Positions 10,791 to 22,430 of a stretch of 64,000 nt of DNA are shown here, piece after piece. The notes beneath the pieces were generated by a model. That model ran no database searches, was not told the DNA's origin, and saw nothing but the letters and a program-made list of their open reading frames with translations. The DNA lies in the NCBI GenBank assembly GCA_020746875.1, contig JAGTJL010000002.1, forward strand, positions 1,922,001 through 1,986,000, in the 5' to 3' direction. The stretch's first letter is position 1, and each line of letters opens with the position of its first letter. The DNA comes from Rhexocercosporidium sp. MPI-PUGE-AT-0058 (lineage: Eukaryota > Ascomycota > Leotiomycetes > Helotiales). The position numbers and the translations under genes are program-made.

Positions 10791-12105
10791 TGTGACGATT
10801 ATTGCGATCTAGGTTGATATGTAGTCAAGGAGCGACTGAACGTCGGCGACGTATTTCTCATGCAGCTGTGACTCCCGAGAACAAATGAGAAATCGAAGGA
10901 TCTCGGCGCAAAATATTAAGATCTGACGTCGCCGGAGATGTGGATCGATTGTTTCTTGCGGTTCGCTTCTGTGATTTGTTTTGTTTGAGTGGGGAAACGA
11001 GTGAGCGGCGGCGATTATATCGGTCCTGTGAATCCCGTCATACGCAAGCGAACAATGGATTGTAAGCGGTCTTCGTATTGTCAAAAGCAAATGCTGAGTG
11101 AGTGAGTGGACGAGGAAATGAACGTGACTCGATAGTGAAGGAGAGTAAGAGCCGCGGGTTCGTTCCTTCTCAGGAGTAAATGAATGACTAGATGACTGAT
11201 TGAATGTCCCAAAAAGAAGTGACGAAATGAAACACCAAATCAACGAGAGGTAGTGACGGGCAAGGGTAATTATAAACAAGAAGTAAACCACTTCTTAGGC
11301 AAAACAACAGCTCTCCAGTTTTATCTATCGCACGGTTGAAGAAAAAAATCCTGGATCCTTGGTCACGGAGAGGAGGGGTTGAGAGTGACCCAGTGCGGAT
11401 GCATGACGAACAATTGATGGGTGGCTGTTCGGTGGGTATTGTCCTCATCCCCTGCAAACTGCCAGGTACAAACGCAATACAGAGCTAGTCCTGACGAATC
11501 GCATGGACAAATGCAACTGTTGTGTGCAGGAAACCCGTTTTTATCGTTACAAGGCTGTGCTTGTCAATCTGGATTGCCACTGCCCCGGGAACGATTGCGG
11601 CGATGGGATCAAGCTGGGATGGAAAGGTTTCACACGACGGAGATTGCTGGTGGGGTCAACAATAAGCGAGGCTTGAAAAGGGGAGGAGAAAGGAGGTCTA
11701 GACTGTGGATCCCTGGGCGCGTGGATTGAAGACTTTGAAAAGCTTCTGATTGTTTGCTTGGTTCTGGATAAAACTGGTGGTGCCTAGAGACTTCATTGAG
11801 ACGGTTCCTTTGCGAGATTATCGTTGCAACTGTCGCTCTGATGTTTTTGATATCAGAGCAGAAGTTCAAACTAGGAATTCAACAGCTAGAATGCTTTAAG
11901 CGAAGAATCTACATATCTGAAAGTGTCAGTGAAGATTGTTTCCTATCGGCTAAGCATCTTAAAGCGGCAAGTGGATGCAACCTCACTTCCAATTTTTGCT
12001 ATGCACCAACGGCTATGTATTACCCAATTGATCCTCAAATAAGCCATATTGCAACCAGCAAATCACTAATTATTCAAAGCCATACAATTTCCTACTGAAC
12101 CGAAA
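10791..12105. other. Intergenic, promoter regions of two divergent genes
   Basis: It separates the minus-strand small membrane protein from the plus-strand DUF3605 gene. Frames of up to 160 codons exist on the minus strand (10809-11291), but their composition looks random and they show no domain. No repeat seen. Confidence 0.4.
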
Positions 12106-12874
12106 ATGGGTAGTCTGACCTCCAACTCAGAAACGCTCCCCTACTGGCAAGTCAATGTCACCCCATCCTCACGCGAAGCAACCTGCCCCCCCTATCTCCA
12201 AAACCTCAAGCCCAAAGAACTAGCCATAATCAGCACTCCCGATGACCAGTACCACATCATAACCTGGGCCGAAGTGCGCCACGTAATCGCCCTTAATGCA
12301 CTTGATGCCTTCCAGCGCATCCCATCCGACCTCAGAAGATACCACGCCTTCAACTACTACTTGAAGCAAGAACATGGTAGTGTTATGAATTTCGTGCTTA
12401 GGGAGAGATTGGACTGGAGTGTACCTGTTGCTGCGGCTGGGAAGCCGTTCGAGAAGGAGAGCGATGTGAAGATTTTGTGGAATGATTGGCCGTATGGTAT
12501 TGATAAGAAGATCGTGCATTTGGTTGTGTGGACGAAGTTTGAGCTGGAGGATGATGTGGTGACGGGGGATTTGACGGATGAGGCGAGGGGGGAGATTGAG
12601 GCTTTCGTGAAGAGGACGTTTGGCGATGTGGTGGGTGAGGAAAATGTGAGTTCTGAAGTGTCCTGCGTGTTTATTTTGTGAAGTTTGATAACTGTGATTT
12701 TGCAAAGGGAGGCTGATATGTGAGTGATGATGGTAGGTTCTTTGGTTCAAGAATTGGAGAAGTTTGAAGTCTATCAACGCAGTCGAGCATTTTCATGTCA
12801 TGCTTTATGATCCGGATCTGGAGTTTGTCAAGAGGATTACGAATGGGGATGTGCCATTGAGTCAGAAGGTTTGA
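12106..12874 (+). CDS. DUF3605 protein, N-acetylglucosamine-induced protein 1 family
   Basis: Exon 1 (12106-12645) and exon 2 (12737-12874) join phase 0 across a 91-bp intron (GTGAGT donor) to give 225 residues. Family landmarks are the [17 protein letters not shown] segment, the block [11 protein letters not shown], then IVHLVVWTK; exon 2 supplies [12 protein letters not shown] and the closing [11 protein letters not shown]. This matches DUF3605, whose named member is Candida NGI1. The biochemical role is unknown; the family looks soluble and cytosolic, with no signal or membrane segment here. Without splicing the frame ends at 12681 and lacks the conserved C-terminus, which supports the intron. 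Confidence 0.85.
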
Positions 12875-13135
12875 GAGGAGCTATGGTTAGAGAAATACCT
12901 TGCGTTTGGTGATAGACTATAGATTAGACGAGTTGGTGATTACAGGTTTACACGACATGAATGCTGATGAGAATCATGATTATACGATACAGGGGTTTTA
13001 ATTATCTACTTACAGCTGACAACCTAATCCAACACAGAATGACAAACATCTTTTGGTGTTGACCAAAACGCCAAAAACCCGTACCACGTCAAACGCCTAC
13101 AACGCCTCGCTTTCATTAAACCGATACAAATTTCT

Positions 13136-14560
13136 TCAGCATTCCATCGGAACGCCCAGACCTTCTTCGCGATCGCGTCTAAGATCCTCATCACGTTCCT
13201 CCTGCTCCTCGCGGATCTTGTCATCGTAATAATCCTTGATTCCGCCAAGGTCCGGAGGTATGGCCTTGATTTGAACACTTGGGGCTCGATTCACAAGTCT
13301 GAGCTGTTCTGTTATGGACTGGATTATCTCTTCAATCTTCTTCTTGGTGTTCTTGTTTGGTCGAGGGTCGCCGAGAATCTGCTCAAGCGTTGGGAAGATG
13401 GTATCGTGCCGGAAGTGTGAACGGTATGGTGTGTGTTGAGGAATGATCGGGCTTAGTGTTTTGTCACAACCTATGGCAATGCTGGTCTCATGTGCCCAGG
13501 CTCTTGCTACATTCCTTGGAGTGTAGCCTCCACCACCAACAAGCAGGAGGGGAATCTCCAAAGACTTGCAGAATGCTATACAGGCTCCGTGACCCTGCAC
13601 TTGAACATTAAAACGGCCTAGACGATCCCCCGCCAGCGAGTCAGCACCACACTGCAAAACGATAGCCTCAGGTCTGAAATGGTCCTTGCACATTGTAACA
13701 ATGGTTTTGAACAAGTAAATGTACTGGTGATCGTCGATTCCATCGAGAAGAGGGACATTGATCGCATGATGAGCCCCTGGGTTGCCTTCATCTGTTGGTC
13801 CAGTTCTATCTAGATCTCCAGTCCCCGGGAAGAAATTCATGCCGTCGTATTTGTGAATCGACAGAGTCATGACTCGATCGGTTGACCAAAACGCTTCTTC
13901 CACACCATCTCCATGATGCACATCGATATCAATATACAACACTCTTTGGTATGTTCGTAATAGCTGTAGGATAGCTAGTGTGATGTCGTTTACATAGCAG
14001 AAACCTGACGCCTCGGCTTTCTTGGCGTGATGCAAGCCGCCTGACCAGTTGATTGCAATGTCCGATTCCTTGTTACAAAGCTTGCGTGCGGCGTCGATTG
14101 AGGCTCCCGAGTACATAGAGCAGTAGTTGAACAAGCCCTCGAAGATCGGACAATCTGAACCTCCAAGGTTGAAGTCCTTCGGTGTATCGTCATCCGGTAG
14201 CACCACTTTGGCCGTCTTGAGATAATCCAGGTATTCCTCACTGTGAAAGTCCTCTAATTCTTCCCTCGATGCTTGGCGTGAAACATATGTATCCATTCCT
14301 GCGTGCATTCCATAGGACATGATCAAACTTTTGGCCAGAGTAAGTCTCCAGGGTTTCATCGGATGTGCATGGCCGAAGTGGTGCTTTTCAATCTCTGGAT
14401 TTGAATGCCATGACACCGTGTATCCCTTTGGCCGCACGATACCATTCTCATCGATCTGTTGCCTAACCTTCGCGAGTAGAGCTGCGTTGTGATGGTCTCC
14501 GTGTTGACTGAGTGGCTCCCAATATTCTTGGACGATACCATTTGAAGAGACCACCATCAT
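13136..14560 (-). CDS. HOS2: Class I histone deacetylase, HOS2 type
   Basis: A 474-codon intronless frame. It is an arginase-fold zinc deacetylase acting on histone lysines in the nucleus. Visible motifs: HPMKPWRLTLAKSL, FHSEEYLDYL, SDCPIFEGLFNY, INWSGGLHHAKK, the metal site YIDIDVHHGDGV, QCGADSLAGDRLG and GGGGYTPRNVARAW. HPMKPW together with the DCPIF...Y block fits HOS2 rather than RPD3. In yeast HOS2 works in the Set3 complex and deacetylates H3/H4 in transcribed genes. The C-terminal tail is charged (EEQEERDEDLRRDREEG). The start at 14560 is uncertain, because a 99-codon frame upstream ends overlapping it (ATGA). The gene diverges from an ING/PHD gene about 0.8 kb away. Confidence 0.93.
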   Translation of the reverse strand: MMVVSSNGIVQEYWEPLSQHGDHHNAALLAKVRQQIDENGIVRPKGYTVSWHSNPEIEKHHFGHAHPMKPWRLTLAKSLIMSYGMHAGMDTYVSRQASREELEDFHSEEYLDYLKTAKVVLPDDDTPKDFNLGGSDCPIFEGLFNYCSMYSGASIDAARKLCNKESDIAINWSGGLHHAKKAEASGFCYVNDITLAILQLLRTYQRVLYIDIDVHHGDGVEEAFWSTDRVMTLSIHKYDGMNFFPGTGDLDRTGPTDEGNPGAHHAINVPLLDGIDDHQYIYLFKTIVTMCKDHFRPEAIVLQCGADSLAGDRLGRFNVQVQGHGACIAFCKSLEIPLLLVGGGGYTPRNVARAWAHETSIAIGCDKTLSPIIPQHTPYRSHFRHDTIFPTLEQILGDPRPNKNTKKKIEEIIQSITEQLRLVNRAPSVQIKAIPPDLGGIKDYYDDKIREEQEERDEDLRRDREEGLGVPMEC

Positions 14561-14856
14561 GCCAGGGGTGAGGTTTGGAACAGCGCAAAGATAACAGGTA
14601 ACACTACCCCCGCGCAGGCTTCTTTCGAGGTAGTTGATGTGCGTATGCTTCGAGGGTTCGTTCTCATTGAGTTCCGGGACTGCGATAGCATGCGCAAATT
14701 GAAAGTATCCGTATTGACAATCTGCACTAGCTTGCGACGTGATATGTAAGCCAAATAGGCTGTCTGCACAGCTTCAAGTCGGTAATCTTTGAGTGCGAAG
14801 GGTTTCGGCGGGGGAGCAGAGGCAGCTTTCTGTTGTTGATGGAATGTCGCATTCAA
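14557..14856 (-). other. Upstream open reading frame of HOS2 (99 codons), stop overlaps HOS2 start
   Basis: An ATG frame beginning MNATFHQQQKAASAPP and containing FALKDYRLEAVQTAYLAYIS ends in a TGA that overlaps the proposed HOS2 start codon (ATGA). It could be a regulatory upstream frame in the leader, an unspliced 5' exon, or a chance frame. No domain is recognised. Confidence 0.35.
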
Positions 14857-14860
14857 CTAA

Positions 14861-15325
14861 CGACTGCTAATGAATCAGAAAGGTGTCGGCTAGGATATTC
14901 GGCAATGGCTTTGGGGAGAGGATCGTGCAGAAGTGAGTGGCAGAAATGGCGATTGAATCAAGTTATACCTCCTTGAATTGTATGCCGAGGTGAGATGAGG
15001 CTCGACTGCTGTTGGGAAGTTGCAGGACATGTAGAATCTCTTGCATCACTAGCGTGCGGCTACCGTTAGCGCAAGGCTGACAATTCTTCCCCCCTTGCAT
15101 TCCTCGCTCCATCACTTCCGTTGGCTCGGCGTCACCTTCAACCTCCATCTTCCCTCCCCTGCCACCCAATTTTCACCCACCAGCACCTGCACCACCCCCC
15201 CCCATCCCCAATCAGGCCAGAACCTCACAACCGTATCCGAAGGAGGAAAGCGCGGGCACAGGCATTGCAAAGTTTTCTCGAGGTGAGCAACGACTTTGCG
15301 ACGTTCATGACACCTTCACATCTGT
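14861..15325. promoter_or_regulatory. Divergent promoter shared by HOS2 and the ING/PHD gene
   Basis: The minus-strand HOS2 leader and the plus-strand ING gene leave in opposite directions from this stretch, with no other gene between them. It contains C-rich runs (CACCACCCCCCCCC near 15190) on the plus strand. No TATA box is obvious. Shared control is inferred from the arrangement only. Confidence 0.5.
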
Positions 15326-15361
15326 TTGGCGCATCGTGGCAAGGCATCGCCATTAACAATC

Positions 15362-16660
15362 ATGCCCAGAGACGACCTCTCCATCGATTTCATCGGCCGC
15401 GGTGGCAAGATGGCCCATCAAGCCGAGCAGATGGACGCCGCCCAAGTCCTCGATGAGTGGACGAATCGAGCTGCCAATCTGCCTAATGAGATTCAGCACT
15501 TTCAGGAGGAGATCGAGCACAAGGATAGGCAACTCGCGGAGTGCCAGGCTATCATCACCAAGCACGACAATCAAATACAGAAGTGGATACGCCAGAACGG
15601 AAGTCATACAACCAACCCCAAGGAAGAACAACTCAGCAAAATAATACTGGCGAACTTTGACCGAGCGGAACTCTTGACGAGCGAGAAAGTGGCGCTGTCA
15701 CTGAAGTCGAAGGAACTGATGGACAAGCACCTGCGTTGGCTGGACCGCGAAATCAAGACTCTGCAGGATAGGGGAGACATGCCAAATGACCCCGATCTTC
15801 CTTCAACTTTACGACCTCAACCAGCTGTTCGACAATCAATGCGTCCCGATCCTAGCGTCGCTGCTATGCCTCTGAGTCAGATAAATAATGGCGCTTCGAT
15901 ACCCCCACGCCGACACCCTAATCAGTATCCTCAACTACCTTTAATACCACCACACGTCCAAGCAGCTCAACAGATAGCCGGCCATACATCATCCTCCGCT
16001 CCTGCAACCCCAGCATCAAATCTAGCTCTACAGCAACAACGAGTTCGGGAATCATCCCTCGGTGCTGCAGCCAACAAGCGCCAACGGTTGACGGGCGGTC
16101 TAGGACCTCTCCCACCAAGCAACCTGGCGAACCGCGCGTCTTCGAATGGACCAGGTACACCAGGAAGAGGTGGCACGCCAGTAACAGCCGGAGTCAGAGC
16201 AGGAAGCGCTGGACCACGAGCATCCATCAAGACCGGAGGTCACAAGAAGACGGCACCACAAGGAAGCAGGCAGAGTGGACAACCGCGTAAGGCCATTGGG
16301 AAGAAGTCGAATTTAGGCCGTGTAAAGCGAGCAGGCAACAAGAACTCACCTTCAACGAACGACGATAGCGAGGGAGGATCAGGTTCCGACGACGAGGATG
16401 ACGAGGCTGTTACACCCCCTCGAAGAGACGCTGATGGAGATGACGAAATGGGCGAGCTAGACGATGAAGACGGAGCAGATGACAAGAAATACTGTATTTG
16501 CCAGAGCGTCAGTTTCGGCGACATGGTAGCTTGCGATAACGAGGCTTGTACCTTGGAATGGTTTCACTGGGGTTGCGTTGGCCTCAAGAGCGAGCCGAGT
16601 GGCATTTGGATCTGCCCAGTATGCACCGACAAGGCCGCAAAGGCAAACCAAGCGAAATGA
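15362..16660 (+). CDS. ING-family PHD-finger protein (Yng2/Pho23-like)
   Basis: The frame is open from 15326; I prefer the ATG at 15362 ([12 protein letters not shown]), giving 432 residues. The N-terminal ING domain is clear: [17 protein letters not shown], then [11 protein letters not shown], with a helical coil through [11 protein letters not shown] long disordered middle is rich in Gly, Pro and Gln, with basic and acidic runs ([11 protein letters not shown]). The C-terminal PHD finger has the C4HC3 pattern in [17 protein letters not shown], then [10 protein letters not shown] and WICPVC. ING PHD fingers read H3K4me3 and bring acetyltransferase (NuA4) or deacetylase (Rpd3L) complexes to promoters. 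I cannot say which complex this one joins. It shares a promoter with HOS2. Confidence 0.9.
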   Translation: MPRDDLSIDFIGRGGKMAHQAEQMDAAQVLDEWTNRAANLPNEIQHFQEEIEHKDRQLAECQAIITKHDNQIQKWIRQNGSHTTNPKEEQLSKIILANFDRAELLTSEKVALSLKSKELMDKHLRWLDREIKTLQDRGDMPNDPDLPSTLRPQPAVRQSMRPDPSVAAMPLSQINNGASIPPRRHPNQYPQLPLIPPHVQAAQQIAGHTSSSAPATPASNLALQQQRVRESSLGAAANKRQRLTGGLGPLPPSNLANRASSNGPGTPGRGGTPVTAGVRAGSAGPRASIKTGGHKKTAPQGSRQSGQPRKAIGKKSNLGRVKRAGNKNSPSTNDDSEGGSGSDDEDDEAVTPPRRDADGDDEMGELDDEDGADDKKYCICQSVSFGDMVACDNEACTLEWFHWGCVGLKSEPSGIWICPVCTDKAAKANQAK

Positions 16661-17626
16661 TAGCGGGTTGGGAGGGTCAGTGTCTTAGCGCGGCGCATGG
16701 ATTTGGATTAAGCGTTGCTTTTCGGAAAATGGTTATGGGAATTGGGGGGAGGTGATGACCAGATCCACGAGATCTTGACTGTACGCTAGAGACTACATAT
16801 GATGAATTTGAAAATGGACATATAACTACGTGCCATTTTTGCTTAATAGGATGGAGGTAAAGGCGGAACCGAATCGAGCGACCCCTCGTTTTCTGCCGCG
16901 TTTACCCCACCATCCATCTACTGAACTTTTCATCTGGTGATTTCATAGCTAACGAAAGATAAGCACTGCTAATCACTCTCAAGATGTGAATACAGGGTTC
17001 ACAGAGCATGAATCACAATGCCCAAAAAGAATTGCATTAGAGGGCCTTCTGGTATTCTTGATTTTCAACCAAAAAATATGAGCTGAAAGGGCCGGCCCTA
17101 GCTCTCTCAATCAACAGCCAGTGCCCAACTAACATTATCGAACCCCTTGTAACCAATAAAAAACAAACCTCATTCTAGTTGCTATCTAGACTGACTCTAA
17201 GAAATTGCCTTATTGAAGTTTCATAACTACATTTGCTCAAGGAAGCAAGCAAGCAAGTCATAGGTCACACCCAAAAGTGACGCACCACGACCTTATTTGC
17301 GTGGGGAAACCCGGTATAGTAGCGAAAACCTCTGCGTGGACATCAAGTGTGCTCACTTCAACTCAAATTTAAAGAGACCACTACCACTCGATACTTGCAT
17401 TTGAGCTCTAGCCCCTCCATAACTTTCTTTCTTGCTTTCTCTTGACCCAGGTTCCGCTAGTCAAAACTTGTCAAGTATCTCGTCTCAGCTCCATCTGCAT
17501 CAGATTGGACCTGAGTCTGGAGGTTCGGTCTCCAGTAGCGAGTAGGAACTCACTCACATCTGAGCAAGTCAACTCCTCAATCTCAAACTCAACATCCGCA
17601 CGCAAAGAGCCCTCACATTCAAAACA
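16661..17626. other. Intergenic, no gene seen
   Basis: It holds the 3' end of the ING gene and the leader of the FolB-like gene. There is a short GAAGCAAGCAAGCAAG run near 17241. Nothing else. Confidence 0.5.
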
Positions 17627-18879
17627 ATGCCACCCCTCCTAACGCCCCACGCCCTCCTAACCCTCACCGGCGACCCTCACACGCTCATCTCTCTCACCAA
17701 CCTGCAGACAACCCTCCCCCTCGGAACCGACGCCTGGGGCCGTGCCTCCATCCCCCAACCCCTCCTAATATCCTCCACCATCTCCCTTCTGCACCCCTTC
17801 ACCACAGCCTCCAGCACAGACACCGTAACGCCATCTACGGTCCACTACGGCACACTCTCGAAAGCTATCTTGGGTGCTACGAAGGAGTTTGAGGTGTTGT
17901 GTAAGGATGAAGAACGACCGGTGGCGATGAATCTTAGGGGCTTGGTGGGGTTCGTGTTGTGGTATCTTACGGGGTGGGATGGGCTGGAGAGGGGTGAGGG
18001 GAGGGAGAAGGGGGCGGATGGGCTTGGTCGTGATTATGGCCAGGGAGGGGGCGCTGTTCACGAGCCTCTCCTTAAGAACGTAGCGATGCGTCTTTTCGAG
18101 CTTGAGATCCACCTACCCAAAGCATCGCTTATGGGGAACGGCGTTAGTCTAAAAGGGAGTTTCGGGTATCATCATGAAGAAGAAGTTGGGAGGGAGATAA
18201 AGGGGGGCCCAAGTGCGTACTCGATGGTGTTGAGACTTAAGGAGTTGAGGGTCCCGACGCTGGTGGGTGTAAATCCCAATGAGAGGCTTGCGAAGCAGAT
18301 GGTGCGAGTGGGTGTTGAGATGCAGAGGTGGGATTGGATGGTTGATGGGTATTCTGCGCTGGAGGAGGTTGTTGTTAAGGTGAGTTTCTCTCCGAGTCTC
18401 TGTTCTCATGTCCACGTTCATACTTACCTCCATCTCATTCTCATTGTTGGAAAGAGGGTTTGTGGTTCAAGAGTTTGAGGTCTGGTTTTGAGTTTTAGGA
18501 TGAATTCTTGGCTAACATATACACAGAGCACAGAAGAATCATCTTTCCAAACCCTCGAAGCCCTAGCTCAACACCTCATCGAGCGTATAATCCAATACGT
18601 GCTAATACCGCGCTCAACCACCTCTCCCTCCTCACCCCCTCTTCATACCCAACCAAATGTCCCACCCCCAACCACCCACGCATCAAGATCTCCCTCTCCA
18701 AACCCACAGCTGTCATGTTCGCTGACGCACCGACGGTGGAAATGATTGTTGATTCTGATCCTGAGGTTAGTGAGGTGGCGTGGGGTGTTTGGGACAAGGT
18801 TGCAAGGGAGGTAAGTATGGGGAAGAGCGTGCCGTTTCCGCTGGAGGGGAGACTAGATGAGTGGATTGCGAGGATTTGA
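17627..18879 (+). CDS. Dihydroneopterin aldolase-like (FolB) protein with two FolB units
   Basis: Exon 1 (17627-18379, 251 codons) opens with a FolB-like unit: ISLTNLQTTLPLGTDAWGR, then QPLLISSTISL and VHYGTLSKAIL. Exon 2 begins at 18527 after a clean intron and reads SSFQTLEALAQHLIERII, the typical FolB helix. The last part, ISLSKPTAVMFADAPTVEM, sits in another frame. FolB enzymes make the pterin precursor of folate; in yeast two such units head the FOL1 protein, whereas this one stands alone, so it may be a stand-alone aldolase or a relative with lost activity. The join between the second and third pieces is odd: the only acceptor is CAAG at 18687 with a poor GTGCTA donor at 18599, so a frameshift is possible. 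Codon choice changes from C-rich to G-rich near 17880. Confidence 0.7.
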
Positions 18880-19413
18880 TCGGAAGAGGAGGAGAGGAGT
18901 GAGCGATAAGGTGGAAGAGAACATGGAGGTAGAGAGGGGAGAGCAAGAGAAGCGATTTGGAAACGTGAAAAGATAGACAAAGTGAAGGATTCTAGTCATG
19001 GAAAGGGATTCAGTTTGACCGCTGATTAGATTTCACTCCTAGCTTTGAAACTTGGGTGACATTTTTGAGTATGGGGGTGAGTATGGCAGGAACACTCACC
19101 TGGAGAAAAATAGAGAAGCTCGGTTAAAATAGGGGGTCGGGATATCACCCTTGTACAGCATGCAACACACGCATATTCGACTTTCACGCCTTGAGCTAAT
19201 GTTCACTATCTTCATTCCATGTTAGAATCTAGCCAGATCAATATCAAGCGCCTTAAAACACTGCAAAATTGCACGGAATCCCACCAGACCGAAATGAATT
19301 CCCACCACCAGCAAAAAACTCCATGCTATGCCGAAACGAAGAAATATCCAGTTCCCTGAAGTATTTTTTTCTCTGCAACTTTTATACCTAAGAAATTCTT
19401 TAACCTGGAGTGA
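18880..19413. other. Convergent intergenic region
   Basis: It lies between the 3' ends of the FolB-like gene (+) and the MFS gene (-). No features apart from AT-rich stretches suited to polyadenylation. Confidence 0.5.
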
Positions 19414-21215
19414 TCACAACCTCTCGGGACTTTCAGCACCAGGCATGACAGTCTCCGTAGTATGTTCTGCCTCGGTCTCCAAGTCCTCCCGTCTCATCTG
19501 ATACGACCTCACACCAACATACACACACAGCGCACCCCCGACCATCAAGGCGCTTCCTAGCAAGATCAAGTTCACCGGTATCGGGTTCCCACTAAACACT
19601 TTGTGGAGGAGCGCATCGAGACCGCTTTGGCTGAAATTGAAGAGGCCGGCAAGACAGATGATAAGGCCATACACGGTGCCGAAAGTGCGAAACCCGAAGA
19701 CTTTAGCTGCGAAGTCGGAAACGGTCGTGTAGTAAAAGGGGCGGTAGAGGACGAAGAGTGAGACGTTGGCATAGGCTGCCCAGGTGTATGGTAGGCTGCC
19801 TAGGACACCGATTGTGGTTGCGATGGTGACGAGTGCGGAGAGGACGAATGTCGTGCTGGTGTTGTCGAGCACGAGGCCGATGAATGGAATTGAGAGGATG
19901 CCGCCGAGAGGAAGGGCCACGTCGAAAAATGTGTTGATCTCTACGGCCTTTTGGTACGATCCGAGGATGTACTCGTATTGTGGACGAATCGTAGCGACGA
20001 AGTAGTTGATTCGAGTCATTTGGATCATGGTGAAGAGCGTGATGAGAATGAACCATGGAGAGAGGACTTGCTGCATGACGGTTTTATTGTGCATAGCTCC
20101 CCAGACACCGGAGATCTTGTTCTTGTGCTCTTCTTGCTTGAAGTGTTTGGCTCCTGACTTTGATCCAAGGAGATCGGTGATTTCGGAGACGACTGATTGG
20201 CGGTGTTGACGATGCTCCTCGCGCAGGAGTGCGGTGTTCTCGTCGACTTGGTCCTCGAAGACATCGTCTGCATCTTCCACCTCCTTCACTAACTCTCCAA
20301 CAGTTTTATAAGATGCCTTTGGCATAATGAATAACTGAACAACCAAAATGAACACCGGTACCACCAAGTATGCTAGGAAGAACTTCTTTGGCCAGAAAGT
20401 GCCATCGCTCCACTGGTAGAGGATACGATATACAAGGAAAATCGCACTAGAGGAATCGAAGGCTCCGGTAAGCAACGCTAGAATGAGACCTGAGTGCTTT
20501 GGGAACGCATTTGACAACTGGAATGAAGAAATGAACACAAATGGGCCACCAAGGGCCAAGAATAGATAGCCAGGTATGTAGCCATCAAAGGGCAATTGCC
20601 ATGCAAATGCAAAGAGAACAGCACCAATTGCGAGCAGCAAACTTCCTATCACTCCGCATACCCTTGGGCCAAAAGTGTCAAGGATGGCTCCTATGGGTAG
20701 AGCTGCCACATTGGTTCCTACTGCCGCAACTGTAAACATCAAGTTGAGATGTAGCTCCTGCTCATAACATGTCCGAGCCCCGCGGTCGATTTCGTCCTTT
20801 GTACAGAGGTTCCGGTAAACCTTCTCGCGAATGAGGACAGGTTTGAGGGCAGCGTAACCAAAGACGATACCAGCGGCGAAGAGACAGTAGACGACTGCTA
20901 TTATGACTTGCACTAAGTACCCCGCGAGTCAGTGTTGGCCATCTCAAATCTCGGGGAGGGAATTGTGACAGAATTTGGGGTAGCAATTCAAAGTGACTTA
21001 CAAATTCTCGTCGACCGAGGAATCTCAAAAGCACTGACAGGAAGAGCATGTTCGGCCAAAGCAGGCGGAGGATCCCACGATCCAGGCAGAGGACTGAACG
21101 AGAGCTTGCGATCTCTCGACGACGGGGAACCACCCTCGGAGGGAGACCGACCTCGGCCTCGTTCAGGGTACAGCGACAGGGATTCGAACGACGAGACTCT
21201 CTGCGACAACGACAT
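19414..21215 (-). CDS. Major facilitator superfamily transporter, FMP42-like (SLC43-related)
   Basis: Exon 1 (21215-21002) and exon 2 (20912-19414) join in phase across a GTAAGT intron to give 570 residues. The first 70 residues are a hydrophilic, Ser-rich cytosolic tail (SLYPERGRGRSPSEGG). About 12 membrane segments follow, beginning LQVIIAVVYCLFAAGIVFGY, with a long acidic and charged loop in the middle (residues about 290-345, ENTALLREEH). MFS marks include PIGAILDTFGPRVCGVIG. It resembles yeast FMP42 (YMR221C) and the large neutral amino acid carriers of the SLC43 family; the substrate is unknown. The N-terminus before the first helix is only recovered by splicing. A TATA-like box lies about 80 bp upstream. 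Confidence 0.88.
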
Positions 21216-21291
21216 GACTGCTGCAACTGAATTGCAACTGAACTGCAAATGCTTGCCCCCTCGAAAATCCCCCTCAGTGCGGGCTGGGACT

Positions 21292-21300
21292 TTTATATAC
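21292..21300 (-). promoter_or_regulatory. TATA-like box of the FMP42-like gene
   Basis: TATATAAAA reads on the minus strand about 80 bp upstream of the chosen ATG at 21215. Position and sequence fit a TATA element; no transcript data support it. Confidence 0.45.
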
Positions 21301-22430
21301 AAGTCTCCCCCTAGGCCTCTTTCCTCTCACGCCGCCGGAGCTGCGGTGGATTGATTTTCGCTGGAGCAAGTGACCTGTGGAGAAAAAAAGCTTGGGTGCA
21401 CTATGGCGGGGTAGGTGATTCAATGGCGTCAGACTTTCCGAGTGGTTGGCTGCCAATTGATCTGCAGCGAATAATGATGGTATGGATGCACTGCAGGAAC
21501 ACGAGGATGGATTGTTTAGGATGGCAAGAAAAGGAAAAAGAAGGGACCTATCTGGATATATAGCTTATATGCAGTTATCTACACCCGATCCTCTGTACAG
21601 AAGAGATAAGTGCAGTGAGATTTGAGAAAAGGCTGGACTGGCGGACGGGCAGAGATAGAGGCGTCCACACTAGCGGGGTCCTATTTTCTGAACCTTGTCC
21701 CTGTCCCTGCAAAGAGAGCTCTCGCAGTAGCGTCGCATCTGTGAAGTGAAGAGAATTTGATAGGCGGCCCGCGGGCGCCATCAGATTTTTACTGGTTGGC
21801 AGCTCTGACGGCTTGGCAGAGGCACCTCGACAGTAGGTAGCATAATTGCTTTTCGGACTCCTCCGTTGCTTGAGGATATACTAGGTCAGAAAACATTCCT
21901 TGTGTTTGGCGATTTCCGCTGGGTCTAGGCTTTTGATGCCATGCCATTGTGGATTTCAAGTGGATATCGTCAAGAAACCTCTTCAGGTTGCAACCCCCTT
22001 GGGGCTAAGCGAGAAGCTTTGTCGTTGCTCCCTCATCTCGAATGCTCTTCATTTCAGCCATCGACACCTTTTCAAGATTCCTGAAACTGACTTCCGGATT
22101 TTCGATTGAACTGCCATTCTGTAGTCATGGGAGTTTCTGGATGCATTGGAAATTGACGAAGCGAAACAAGTGTTCAACATGTCAGAGTAATAGCTAGATC
22201 AGATACTAACTCCCCAAAGTTCTAATCTAGACCTGACGAGACGATGGTATTGTGATGGTTTCGTAACAATTCATTAATTATCTAATTCTGACTTCGTACT
22301 GCTGATATCTATCATACAAGAGTAATCAACTGCTACTTTCTTCCATGTATGTTTATGCAGTAATACAGCAGGAGCGAGAAAGTTATCGAGAGGAGCCATG
22401 TATGCAACAAGCTAGTACTTGCCGACTTAC
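21301..22430. other. Intergenic, nothing recognised
   Basis: It lies between the FMP42-like gene and the end of the Zn2Cys6 gene, both on the minus strand. Only short frames; no repeat seen. Confidence 0.5.

Noticed and set aside
10809..11291. 160-codon minus-strand frame
   Set aside because: Composition looks random, starts in leader-like DNA, no domain or splice support.
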